Origin: Photobacterium sp. GJ3
GTDB lineage: Bacteria; Pseudomonadota; Gammaproteobacteria; Enterobacterales; Vibrionaceae
NCBI RefSeq assembly: GCF_018199995.1
Contig: NZ_CP073578.1
Coordinates: 1,054,001 to 1,118,000 of the forward strand
Direction of reading: 5' to 3'
Length of the DNA stretch: 64,000 nucleotides
The stretch's first letter is position 1. The number at the start of each line of letters is the position of its first letter. A program made the position numbers and the translations under genes. The notes beneath the pieces were generated by a model. The model worked only from the letters and a program-made list of their open reading frames with translations. It did no database searches and was not told the origin of the DNA. This document shows, in pieces, positions 47,561 through 57,200 of the stretch.

Positions 47561-48244
47561 TTAGGTCCAGAATTTTACGTTTGTACGTCCCCGGACCAGC
47601 TGATAATCCAGATCGGGAGAGAACCACAGGTGGACCTGACGATCTGGTTTTTTAATCTGTTCAACCCGGACAGTATTCACGGTGCCATAGTTGGTATTCA
47701 GTTTTTCTTCACCAGCCACCCGAAAATAGTAATGACTCACATCATCGGATTCCTGCATTTTAAAATCGAAGGTTTTCTTACCCTGAATCAGATTCAGCCG
47801 CATTTGACTGGCAACGGCTTCGACATCCAGTAAAGGCAGGTCGGCACTGTCAAACTTCATTTTTTCGCCGTCATTGACGATTTCGGAGTGTGTGCCATCC
47901 TGATTAAATTGAGCGCGGGTTTCACCATCCAGCAGACCTGTGATCGAACGATTGAAGGATTGGGTCAGGAAAGAGTTTTGGACGTCGGACCAAACCACTC
48001 GGGTGTGTTGCTCAAAGTTGGTTTTGGCCACAATGGCAGACAGACGACTGCGTGAGCGGATATCAACGGTCTGATTATTTTCCCAGCTGAGTTTGCGTTC
48101 AAAAAATCCAATTTTATGGCTGCCGTAGTACAAATCATAAGTCAGTGTTTTGACACACTGGTGCCATTCGGCAGGGGGAGAAGCCAGGACGGATAACGGG
48201 GACAGACACAGCATCAAGGCTGAAAAAAAAATAGTACGATACAC
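47561..48244 (-). CDS. DUF3108-family periplasmic protein
   Basis: 227 residues with a signal peptide (VYRTIFFSALMLCLSPLSVLAS) and a DUF3108-like body: LTYDLYYGSHKIGFFERKLSW, SRSRLSAIVAKTNFEQHTRVVW, VEAVASQMRLNLIQG and LWFSPDLDYQLVR. The function is unknown. I choose the GTG at 48244 because GGAGAGG lies just upstream; the frame is open to an ATG at 48289. The stop at 47561 may be an artefact: adding one base at the C run 47589-47592 (a G run on the coding strand) extends the protein 34 residues, through TYKRKILDLKAVLRTK, to a stop at 47463. Confidence 0.78.
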   Translation of the reverse strand: MYRTIFFSALMLCLSPLSVLASPPAEWHQCVKTLTYDLYYGSHKIGFFERKLSWENNQTVDIRSRSRLSAIVAKTNFEQHTRVVWSDVQNSFLTQSFNRSITGLLDGETRAQFNQDGTHSEIVNDGEKMKFDSADLPLLDVEAVASQMRLNLIQGKKTFDFKMQESDDVSHYYFRVAGEEKLNTNYGTVNTVRVEQIKKPDRQVHLWFSPDLDYQLVRGRTNVKFWT

Positions 48245-48741
48245 GAAACCTCTCCCGGACTTTTCAATCTGAACCATGGGCCACATCAACCCACATTAAT
48301 TAATTTAGCAAACCGCACAAGGGTTGCTCTCCATCATTGAGACAATAAACAATGAGAGGGAGTTCATGTCTGGCGTGATTGATGGGTGTATTTTGTCTGG
48401 ATTTTCTCACCAGATTGCCTGAATCATCAGATGCTTATCCTATGAATTTGATGAAGTTTTTATGTCAGTTTCATGTCAGTAAATTCAGTAGGTTAGCTGA
48501 ATGAATCAACATTGAGGCAGGAGGTTGCAGGCCGGAGATCGCCTAATTCACTGATCATGCGTTGGTGAACCCTGTCTTCGCTAGCACGCCAAGATGACAA
48601 AGAGATGTCGGAAATTTGACGCAATTTCACTCTGTACCTAAGGTTTATGGGCTCTGCGCATCTGCAACCACATCAAATGCCGACATGGTTGAGACGCAGA
48701 CATGACCTGCCCGTAAAACCTGAAACGAGACGGAGGATTGC
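48245..48741. other. Intergenic region between divergent genes
   Basis: About 500 bp with no credible gene. It contains two close direct copies of TTTATGTCAG/TTCATGTCAG (about 48460-48480) and must hold the promoters of the DUF3108 gene (-) and the small gene at 48742 (+). Nothing else is recognised. Confidence 0.4.
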
Positions 48742-48957
48742 ATGAAAAAGGCGAATGGTGCCTATCGGCTGCAGATTATTAAAGAGGTTGCAACAAAAAA
48801 GCGACTCGAAAGCAGTGATGATCCGATGGCAAACCATATTTATCATTTGCTGGAAACCAGAACGCACCCGGATAACCCTGAGCAACAGTTGTTCAATGGC
48901 AATCATTTTGATGATCACGCGGGCGGTTGGATCAGTAACTATTGGTCGGCAAAATAA
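48742..48957 (+). CDS. Small hypothetical protein, 71 residues
   Basis: A short soluble protein starting MKKANGAYRLQIIKEVATKK and ending HAGGWISNYWSAK. A good ribosome-binding site (CGGAGGA) lies 5 bp before the ATG, and the codon use resembles the neighbours, so I believe it is real. Rich in His, Asn and Asp in its second half. Not recognised. It is followed by three successive hairpins. Confidence 0.6.
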   Translation: MKKANGAYRLQIIKEVATKKRLESSDDPMANHIYHLLETRTHPDNPEQQLFNGNHFDDHAGGWISNYWSAK

Positions 48958-48962
48958 TGAGT

Positions 48963-49099
48963 AGACCCGAATCTGCGAGGTGATTTGGGTCTGCCTGTTG
49001 GTCTGTCGTGTACGGCCAGCCTGTCAGGCTGGCCAATTTCTGCCTGAAGTCTGTCTTTTACACTGGGGACTGAATAGACGCCGTCTGGCATCAGACGGC
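48963..49099. repeat. Three consecutive strong hairpins
   Basis: Stem 1: AGACCCGAATC/GATTTGGGTCT (48963-48992, one wobble). Stem 2: GGCCAGCC/GGCTGGCC with loop TGTCA (49014-49034). Stem 3: GCCGTCTG/CAGACGGC with loop GCAT (49080-49099). None has a good T run. They could form one structured 3' UTR or leader between the small gene and the DUF2947-like gene. Confidence 0.6.
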
Positions 49100-49144
49100 T
49101 ATCTGCGGTACATTTCCCGGTCCTATTGTTTTCCGAATCAGATC

Positions 49145-49630
49145 ATGCATTACATTGATATTAATACTTACTCCCGCAAGTGGATTTTCACCCATGCATC
49201 CATGCCTGTCCCGGCAGCGGATCTGGTCCAGATCCATCCTTTGACTCAGGCCCGATCGGCGACGTTATGGCGTGAACACATCAGTGCGCAAAGCCCGGAT
49301 GCGGATCATTTCGGACAAGGGGACTGGCCAGCGCAAGATAAATGCTGGATTGACTCTGTGGACTGGCAAGATGCGTGGGATCATGATGATGACAACGCTT
49401 TGCCGGAAGCCCTGGCGGCTTTTCTGGCGTGGGAAGACAATACGCCGGTATATTTTTGCTACGAGAAATACAACCTGATTGAAACGCGCTGGGATGTGTT
49501 CAAGCGTCACTGGAAAAATTTCCTGTTCTTTGATGATGGCCCGATCCTGATCGCGAAAAAGCAAACACAAGCGGTGTGGTTCCAGTCTGACGGCACTTGC
49601 CGCATCGGTCATCGTGGCTCATCGGACTGA
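49145..49630 (+). CDS. DUF2947-like conserved protein
   Basis: 161 residues starting MHYIDINTYSRKWIFTHASMPVPAADL, with QARSATLWREHIS and a centre rich in Trp and Asp (DSVDWQDAWDHDDDN), then YNLIETRWDVFKRHWKNFLFFDDGPIL. This looks like the DUF2947 family of vibrios and relatives, whose function is unknown; the family call is from memory. I start at the ATG at 49145, although the site upstream is weak. The open frame extends to 48980 through the hairpin region, where composition is not protein-like. Confidence 0.7.
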   Translation: MHYIDINTYSRKWIFTHASMPVPAADLVQIHPLTQARSATLWREHISAQSPDADHFGQGDWPAQDKCWIDSVDWQDAWDHDDDNALPEALAAFLAWEDNTPVYFCYEKYNLIETRWDVFKRHWKNFLFFDDGPILIAKKQTQAVWFQSDGTCRIGHRGSSD

Positions 49631-49648
49631 TCTGCTGAGCGTGACCGC

Positions 49649-50497
49649 TCAACTGGGATCGGCCAGATGAACCGGGTGGCTTGCCATCAGGGCGGAAATG
49701 GTATCGCTGCCCTGATGTAAATTTTCGGGATTCGAGTGGACAGAACTGCCTGAGCTTAGCATCGGCTGGTTCAGCGGTTCACCCAGCACCAGGAAAAGGC
49801 GTGCACCTTTCTGACTGGTTTTGATATGAATCGGCAGTGTTGAGGGGTTCAGAATCCCCATTTGCTGGGGGTAAAGCTGATTCGCGCCGATATACACTGA
49901 GCCGGAGCGCATATACACAAAACCGGATACCAGTCGTTCATCCGGCTCCCAGTACCATCCTCCGTAAGGTGCAATCATAATATCCAGATAAGTCACCGGA
50001 ATACTGGAGGCCAGTGGACTTTTCGCCTGTTTGTACTCACCAATCAGCACCTTCGTGGTTGCATCCATTTCTTCAACCAAAGGTAGACTGCCTGTCCCGA
50101 TATACTGGCTGGATGCATCGGCCATTTCCCGTTCACCGGCTGGCAGTGCGGTCCAGAGGGCAAACGATTCTGCCCGGCCCCCGAGTGGCTGCATGGTGTC
50201 TCTATGAACGATGCCTTTGCCCGTCGTCATGATTTGCAGATCGCCTGTCTGCATGGTGACAGAACAACCGCACGAATCCATGTGATGCAAGGTACCGGTG
50301 ACCGGATAGCTGAACGCTTCAATGCCAGAATGGCCGTGATAATCCAGCCCGGTTTCTTCTTTGATGCCATTGGCATCGAAATGATCCCACAGGACGAACG
50401 GATTCAGTTCTGAAAGGTTTTCCTGATAGATATAGGCTGTCATGGGGCCGGATTTCCGACCGTAGCGGATTTTATTGATCGTTCTTGTCGCCTGCAT
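49649..50497 (-). CDS. Pirin-family bicupin protein
   Basis: 282 residues with the pirin layout: an N-terminal cupin with the metal site HGHSGIEAFSYPVTG, where pirins usually have HPHRG, then MQTGDLQIMTTGKGIVHRD and a second cupin half with MIAPYGGWYWEPD. Pirins are Fe(II) bicupins; bacterial members include quercetinases and regulators of central metabolism. The GTG at 50503 is an alternative start two codons upstream. It converges with the DUF2947-like gene. Confidence 0.82.
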   Translation of the reverse strand: MQATRTINKIRYGRKSGPMTAYIYQENLSELNPFVLWDHFDANGIKEETGLDYHGHSGIEAFSYPVTGTLHHMDSCGCSVTMQTGDLQIMTTGKGIVHRDTMQPLGGRAESFALWTALPAGEREMADASSQYIGTGSLPLVEEMDATTKVLIGEYKQAKSPLASSIPVTYLDIMIAPYGGWYWEPDERLVSGFVYMRSGSVYIGANQLYPQQMGILNPSTLPIHIKTSQKGARLFLVLGEPLNQPMLSSGSSVHSNPENLHQGSDTISALMASHPVHLADPS

Positions 50498-50621
50498 GAT
50501 CACACCACTGAAATGCTGTACTTCTTATAGAAATAATCTTAGTTCATATGGTCTTTAAACGACTATTTGAACCGGGTTGTGTTCTTAAAATTAACCGGAA
50601 TTTGACCTTTCTTGATAGAGT

Positions 50622-52280
50622 TCACATTTGCCAGATCACATGATTAATCCGGGCATCCAGCCCGATTTGCTGAAACAGCCGCAGCCAGCGTTTTTGATTC
50701 GCTTGCAGCGTATCGCCCGGTCCTTTGACTTCAACCCATCGGATCTGTCCGTTTTTAAACAGGATCAGATCGGGCTGGCCACTGCGGTTCTGCCGCGGAT
50801 CGAACAGCAAGCGGGATAAAATGGTATGAAGGTGCTCATGGCTTAAGCAGGCAAGTGTGTTTGTGATGAGTTCAGGTGACACCAGCAGCCAGTTGACCCA
50901 ATCGTTGGTGATGCCTTGCTTCTGATGAAATACCGTGAGCCATTCTTGCCACTGCCCGGTGCGGATGGCTTCCAGTCGCGAAGTCAGCATGGCCGCTCGT
51001 CGTGTTTTGAATTCGGGGTGGTACATATCTCTGGGCGCACGCTGGAAGGGATTGAGGAAAGCGCCGGATACCGGCGAAAAAATAATATCCCAGAAGGCCA
51101 GACCAAACAGCGCGCACAAGAGGGCGTTTTCTGTGTAATGCACCGTCCAGCCTTGCTGCTGGTAATACGCAGCAACGGCCAGCTCGACCCGTAATCCGGT
51201 TGCCGGTAAATGCAGGGTTTCTTCACAAAACTGCTCCCGGGCTGCTGGCTGGGCTGGGCGTTTAAGCATCCGGTTGAGTTTGAGCGTCAGCCGTTCCGCG
51301 ATTTCCAGTTCTTCTTCATGGTGGGGTTGCTGGCGCATGGACTGGCAGATTGCCAGAGCCGTCTGCGGGCGGTTGAACTGAATCAGGATTCTAATCTGGC
51401 GCTCGCGACTGGGGGGCAGGGAACTTTGGCCGAATAAATACAACGCCAGATCAAATCGCCCGCAGCGCTCCAGATCGCGCGCCACCCGGTTCAGCAGGCG
51501 CTGACGACGGCGTTCAAGCGGTGGCCAGTCCGACGCAGGCGGCAAGGTTTTCGCGAAAGCTGCCATGGTATCAGGCTGCTTCGCGGGTGCGATGGTGTCG
51601 TAGTGCTGTGCCAGCGTTTCGAGTTGCAGCCACTGCACGATGTGGTGTCTTTGCTGGAACAATCGGGTGCTTGTGTCTGTCTGGTAGGATTCAAACCGAT
51701 GCAATCCTAAATCGGCCAGAACAAACTGACTCAGATCCTGATACTGGTTGCCAAAAAATAACAGCAGGAAGGTTGTTAAATGGCGCTGATGTTCGACCCG
51801 GATCAGGCTATCGTTTAAGTTCAGGCAATCGGGAACCTGGCACACGATCGCTTCGATCAGAGCGTCTTTTTTCAGTTGCCTGAGCGCAGGATAGGCGTGC
51901 CATAACGCCGGAGACGAGCAGGCATCAAAAGATGCCAGCAATTCGGGTTTGGTAAACAGGTTCAGGAGAGATTCTTTCGGCCAGTTTGCCTGTGATTGCG
52001 TGATAAACCCGAAATGGACTAAGGATGTAATGGCCTGTCTGACTGTGTCTATTTCCGGGTAATTTAAGCGTGAAACCCGGAAAAATAAGCCTTTCCGTGA
52101 GAGCAGGCGAATATACAGCAGCTTTGCACAATCGGGGAGTTCGTGATATTCCGCCATCCAGCGACGTTCGGCCTGACTCAGTAAATCCTGATACTGGCGA
52201 TCCACCTCCTCCAGCAGAATTTCAAAGTTCTGACGATAGTAGTCTGGAGCAAGCTCGGGGGATGTGGCTTGGGTCATCAT
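50622..52280 (-). CDS. VRR-NUC domain nuclease (bacterial FAN1-like)
   Basis: 552 residues. The N-terminal two thirds is helical (SAP/TPR-like, with SLVHFGFITQ and REQFCEETLHLPATGLRVELAVAAYYQQQGW). The C-terminal VRR-NUC domain has the PD-(D/E)xK site D504 in PDLILF, E517 and K519 in VEVKGPGDTL. This matches bacterial homologues of the FAN1 structure-specific 5' flap nuclease involved in DNA crosslink repair. It is divergent from the NUDIX-PAP2 gene, with 223 bp between. Confidence 0.85.
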   Translation of the reverse strand: MMTQATSPELAPDYYRQNFEILLEEVDRQYQDLLSQAERRWMAEYHELPDCAKLLYIRLLSRKGLFFRVSRLNYPEIDTVRQAITSLVHFGFITQSQANWPKESLLNLFTKPELLASFDACSSPALWHAYPALRQLKKDALIEAIVCQVPDCLNLNDSLIRVEHQRHLTTFLLLFFGNQYQDLSQFVLADLGLHRFESYQTDTSTRLFQQRHHIVQWLQLETLAQHYDTIAPAKQPDTMAAFAKTLPPASDWPPLERRRQRLLNRVARDLERCGRFDLALYLFGQSSLPPSRERQIRILIQFNRPQTALAICQSMRQQPHHEEELEIAERLTLKLNRMLKRPAQPAAREQFCEETLHLPATGLRVELAVAAYYQQQGWTVHYTENALLCALFGLAFWDIIFSPVSGAFLNPFQRAPRDMYHPEFKTRRAAMLTSRLEAIRTGQWQEWLTVFHQKQGITNDWVNWLLVSPELITNTLACLSHEHLHTILSRLLFDPRQNRSGQPDLILFKNGQIRWVEVKGPGDTLQANQKRWLRLFQQIGLDARINHVIWQM

Positions 52281-52503
52281 TGTCTCACCAGTGAAAAGAG
52301 ATGCGTCTATTGTGGGAACTTCTTGGGTATGCGTAAAGCCCGGCGATGCACCTGAGTCAAATCGAATTATGATGCCTGCGTTTTCTCAGTCTGCCTTTTC
52401 GGGCACTTGGGGATGCATCACACCCTGATGGATTTTTCGTGGTGGCATATGCTTTGCATTGTTAAAATTCTGAATTGTTAATGAGATATTAGAAAGGTTT
52501 CCA

Positions 52504-54024
52504 GTGAACAGACAGCGTGAACATTTTCGGCCGGCACAGGCCATGGCTGCCATGGCATTATTTTGCTTTTGGCTGATGTCATGGCCTTTGGCTGTGAATG
52601 CTGCAGAGGAAAACAGGGAAAAGTTTTTGCCGGAAACAAGCACTGTGGAACAACCCACAGATTTGGTTGGTGCTGCCTGCATTATCCGGCACGGAAAGCA
52701 GATGATCATGCTGACGGAAATTATCTCGCAAAAGTTATCGATTCCCGGTGGGTACATTGATCACCGAGATACAGCCAGTGTGACGGCACAGCGGGAAGCT
52801 AAAGAGGAAACCGGTCTAGACGTTGACGTTGTTCAGTTATTGCAATATCGCGATCGGGCTGCAATTTTTGCCTGTGTCACCAAGCAACCTATTTTAGTCG
52901 CGGAACGGATGGATCTGAATCAGCGGCATCAGGTTGCTTCCTGGAACGCCCTGCATTTTGGTTCAGAAGTAAAAAATGTGTATCTGATGTCGCCGTTGAC
53001 GCTGGGGGAAGGGGAGTACCGCTATCCGGGGGATATTCTGTATTTATACCAGTGGATGCAGGCGACCCCGGAAAGCGACGTTGTGTTTTATCAGGATATC
53101 AGCGCGCAGGCGAACGGATTGCATCAGGTGGAATTGAAGATCATTCAGCATTTTCAGGCCTGGGGCAGTACCTTGTCATCGACGGCACGGACCTTGTTCG
53201 ATACCCTGATGTGGTTGCTGAATCTTTCCGGTGAATACTGGTTCGTGTTTTTGCTGGCCGTTGGGATCGCGTCGCTGCTGGGGCCTGTTGCCATGCTGCA
53301 ACTGGCGGCTGCCACCATCCTGGCGATCTTGTGTTCGACCTGGCTCAAAGATCTGCTCCATTCACCACGGCCCTTTTATCTGATCCCGGCTTTACAGCAG
53401 GGCGACGCCTTTGGCTTTGGTTTTCCGAGTGGTCATACGCTGCTGGCAACGGTTGTCTGGGGCATGATCTGGCTGAAATTCTGTGCGCGAAAGTCCTGGA
53501 GTCATGCGAAATCCGGTTTGCTGATCGTGATTGCACTGGTTGTGGGTCAGGCGGTTGCGCGGGTTTGGTACGGTGTCCATTTTATCAGTGATACACTGGC
53601 CGCCATGTTGCTGGGGATCTTACTTCTGGTGATTTTTGCCCGTGTGATCACTCCGGCAAGCATCCGCGGAAAGTCTATCTGGTTGGGCATCACAGTACTG
53701 ACCGGATCGGCCGCCGGGTTGACGCAACTACCACAACATTCCTACCTGTTTGCCATTTCTCTGGGTGTGTTTCTGAGTCTGGACGCTTTACCGAAGCGCG
53801 CCCTGAGTTTGTCTGTGATGCGGCATATGCTGGTGGCTGTTTGCTTACTGGCCGGGGCGGGCAGCATTGCGTATTTCTCGACAGAACTGGCAGACCATTG
53901 CTCTGTCAGCCCGATTATTCTCAGCCTGCGGGCCGTCGGAGCTTTCTTACTGGCGATCTGGCTGGTTGCCGGTTCTTCCGTGATGCTGCGTTTACTGGCT
54001 GACCCTGAGCAGAAGCAATCATAA
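52504..54024 (+). CDS. NUDIX hydrolase-PAP2 phosphatase fusion
   Basis: 506 residues starting at a GTG (AGAAAGG just upstream). A signal or anchor segment (about 12-34) precedes a NUDIX domain with the box at ~82-105; its REAKEETGL is intact, but the earlier conserved Glu is Asp (HRD). From ~220 a membrane-embedded PAP2 domain follows: KDLLHSPRP (~282), PSGH (~309), VWYGVHFISD (~359), then further transmembrane helices. PAP2 enzymes dephosphorylate lipid phosphates such as undecaprenyl pyrophosphate. A NUDIX domain on the periplasmic side would act on an exported diphosphate or lipid-linked substrate; the natural substrate is unknown. Confidence 0.88.
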   Translation: MNRQREHFRPAQAMAAMALFCFWLMSWPLAVNAAEENREKFLPETSTVEQPTDLVGAACIIRHGKQMIMLTEIISQKLSIPGGYIDHRDTASVTAQREAKEETGLDVDVVQLLQYRDRAAIFACVTKQPILVAERMDLNQRHQVASWNALHFGSEVKNVYLMSPLTLGEGEYRYPGDILYLYQWMQATPESDVVFYQDISAQANGLHQVELKIIQHFQAWGSTLSSTARTLFDTLMWLLNLSGEYWFVFLLAVGIASLLGPVAMLQLAAATILAILCSTWLKDLLHSPRPFYLIPALQQGDAFGFGFPSGHTLLATVVWGMIWLKFCARKSWSHAKSGLLIVIALVVGQAVARVWYGVHFISDTLAAMLLGILLLVIFARVITPASIRGKSIWLGITVLTGSAAGLTQLPQHSYLFAISLGVFLSLDALPKRALSLSVMRHMLVAVCLLAGAGSIAYFSTELADHCSVSPIILSLRAVGAFLLAIWLVAGSSVMLRLLADPEQKQS

Positions 54025-54284
54025 ATCGTGAGAGCTATCTTTTTCAGCTTCACGTGTACGGGTGTTGATAGTCAGACCAACACCCGCAAGTGCTTTGTTT
54101 CATGCTTTGAGTGCGGTAAAGTGAGGGCAAACGATTATATCAATAAGGCATGTCCCTCATCTGCGGTGCTGAATCATACGGTCGGGAGCTGATCGGGTGA
54201 ATGAGCCACTGCTTGTACGGGGAAACAGCCAGCATATTATGGAGCCAGTGGAAGCAGGAACGCCCGAACTGGACAAGGAGAGCA

Positions 54285-57200
54285 ATGTTACCCGCACTGA
54301 CTTACGAGCACAGTATCGATCCTGTCGTACTGTCATATCTGGATGCGCTGGAAGATGCAGGATTTTCCGGCGATATTGAACGCACTTACGCCAGCCGGTT
54401 GGCGGTGGCGACAGACAACAGCATCTATCAGCAACTGCCTCAGGCGGTTGTGTTTCCGAAAAGTGTGGATGATCTGATTCTGGTTGGAAAGGTCGGCCAG
54501 CAGGCTGAGTTTCTTCAGGTTAGTTTTTCTCCCCGCGGCGGCGGCACAGGCACCAATGGTCAGTCTTTGACTCCCGGTGTGGTGGTGGATCTGTCCCGTC
54601 ACATGAACCAAATTCTTGAAATTAACCCCGAAAAAGGCTGGGTCCGGGTTCAGACCGGCGTGGTGAAAGATCAGCTCAATGATGCGCTGCGACCACACGG
54701 TTTCTTTTTCTCGCCGGATTTGTCGACCAGTAACCGGGCGACCATTGGTGGCATGGTCAATACGGACGCTTCCGGCCAGGGCTCGCTGCAATATGGCAAA
54801 ACTTCAGACCATGTCCTGGCCTTGAAAGCTGTGCTGGTTGATGGCTCTGTGCTGGATACTGAACCCATGTCAGAAGCTGACGTCGCTACTTTTGCAGCAT
54901 CAAGCGGGCAAGCCGCAGAAGCCGTGGCGGTGACGGCACGGGTTTGTCGTGAAAAGCGCCCGCAGATTCTGGACAAGTTCCCGCCCCTGAACCGGTTTCT
55001 GACCGGATATGATCTGAAACATGTCTATAACGACGATCTCAGCCAGTTCGATCCGGCTCGTTTGCTCTGTGGTGCGGAGGGCTCGCTGGCCTTTATCGCA
55101 GAAGCCAAGCTGAATATCACGCCCATTCCAAAAGCCCGAACGCTGGTCAACGTGAAGTACGACAGTTTTGATGCTGCACTGCGCAATGCGCCCGTGATGG
55201 TCGAAGCCAAAGCTTTGTCAGTTGAAACCGTGGATTCCAAGGTGTTGAATCTGGCGCGGCAGGACATCGTCTGGCATACCGTGAGCGATTTACTGACGGA
55301 TGTACCCGGGAAAGACATGCAGGGCATCAATATCGTCGAGTTTGCCGGTAATGATGAAGCTTTGATTGCGGAACAGGTCAGTCAGCTGTGCGCGCGGCTG
55401 GAGAACCTGATTGGCCAGCAGGGCATTATTGGTTTTCAGGTTTGCGAAGAACTCGACAGTATTAACAAAATTTACAACATGCGTAAAAAAGCGGTGGGTT
55501 TGCTGGGCGCTGCAAAAGGCTGGCAGAAACCTATTCCTTTTGCTGAAGATACCTGCGTACCGCCGGAAAATCTGGCCGACTTTATTGTTGAATTCCGTGA
55601 GTTGCTCGATGCGAAGCAACTGCATTACGGCATGTTTGGTCATGTCGACGCTGGGGTATTGCATGTCCGGCCAGCGCTGGATATGTGCGATCCGGATCAG
55701 GAAAAAATGATGAAAGAAATTTCCGATCAGGTCGTTGCACTGGTCGCGAAATATGGTGGCTTGATGTGGGGGGAGCACGGTAAAGGCTACCGTTCGGAAT
55801 ATGGTCCGGCATTTTTTGGTGATGAACTCTTTACGGAGCTTCGCCGGATTAAAGCAGCGTTTGACCCGCAGAACCGTCTCAACCCCGGAAAAATTTGTAC
55901 GCCACTGGACAGCGATGCAACGTTGGTGAAAGTGGATGGTGTGAAGCGGGGCAATTTTGACCGCCAGATCCCGGTACAGGTGCGAGACAGCTTCAAACAG
56001 GCGATGGAATGTAACGGCAACGGTCTGTGTTTTAACTACGACACCAGTTCACCGATGTGTCCGTCCATGAAAGTCAGTGCTGACCGTCGCCACTCACCGA
56101 AAGGCCGTGCCGGGCTGGTGCGTGAATGGCTGCGATTACTGGCCGCGCAGGGGGTTGATCCGGTCACAATCGAACGGGATCTGATGGAAAAATCCCCGAC
56201 GGTGAAGCAGATTATGGACCGGTTCCGGAACAGCTTTGGCCGGAACCGCACTCAGTATGACTACTCCCATGAAGTCATGGAAGCCATGAATGGCTGCCTT
56301 GCCTGTAAAGCTTGTGCCAGTCAGTGTCCGATTAAAGTGGATGTACCCAGTTTCCGGTCACGCTTCCTGAATATCTACTACAGTCGCTACCAGCGTCCTG
56401 CCAAAGATTATCTGGTGGCTTATGTTGAAGATTACCTGCCACTAATGGCCAAAGCACCTTCGCTGATGAATGCTGTGATGCGCCCACGCTGGTCAAAATC
56501 GCTGACGGAAAAAATGCTGGGTTATGTCGACATGCCTGAGCTGTCGGTGCCAACGCTGATGCAGGGGCTGGATGGACATCATGCCACGCGGTTTGATTTG
56601 CAGTGGTTGCAGGCGCTGTCGCCGGAAGAGCGTCAACAATATGTGCTGATTGTGCAGGATCCGTTTACCAGTTACTACGATGCGGAAGTCGTTCGCGATT
56701 TTGTATTGCTGATCGAAAAACTGGGCAGAAAGCCAATGCTGGTGCCATTTCAACCCAACGGGAAAGCGCAGCATGTGAAAGGTTTTTTACGTCAGTTCGC
56801 GAAAACGGCTAAAAACACCGCTGATTTTCTGAATCAGCTGAGTGCGCTGAGCATCCCGATGGTGGGCGTGGATCCGGCACTTGTCCTCTGTTACCGCGAT
56901 GAATATCAGGAAATTCTCGGAGAACAGCGGGGGGCGTTTCAGGTTGTGACGGCACATGAGTGGCTGACTCCACTGCTGAAAGAGCTGCGTGCTTTTGACC
57001 CGCGTGAAAATGAAGAACCCTGGTATCTGTTCGCACACTGTACTGAAAAAACGAAAATGCCAAATGCCGAGAAAGAGTGGGGCGCGATCTTCAGTCACTT
57101 CGGGGCCAGTATGAAAGCCGTCTCAGTCGGCTGTTGTGGCATGGCAGGTACATTCGGCCATGAAAAAGATAAGCTGGAGACGTCAAAAGGGGTGTATCAG

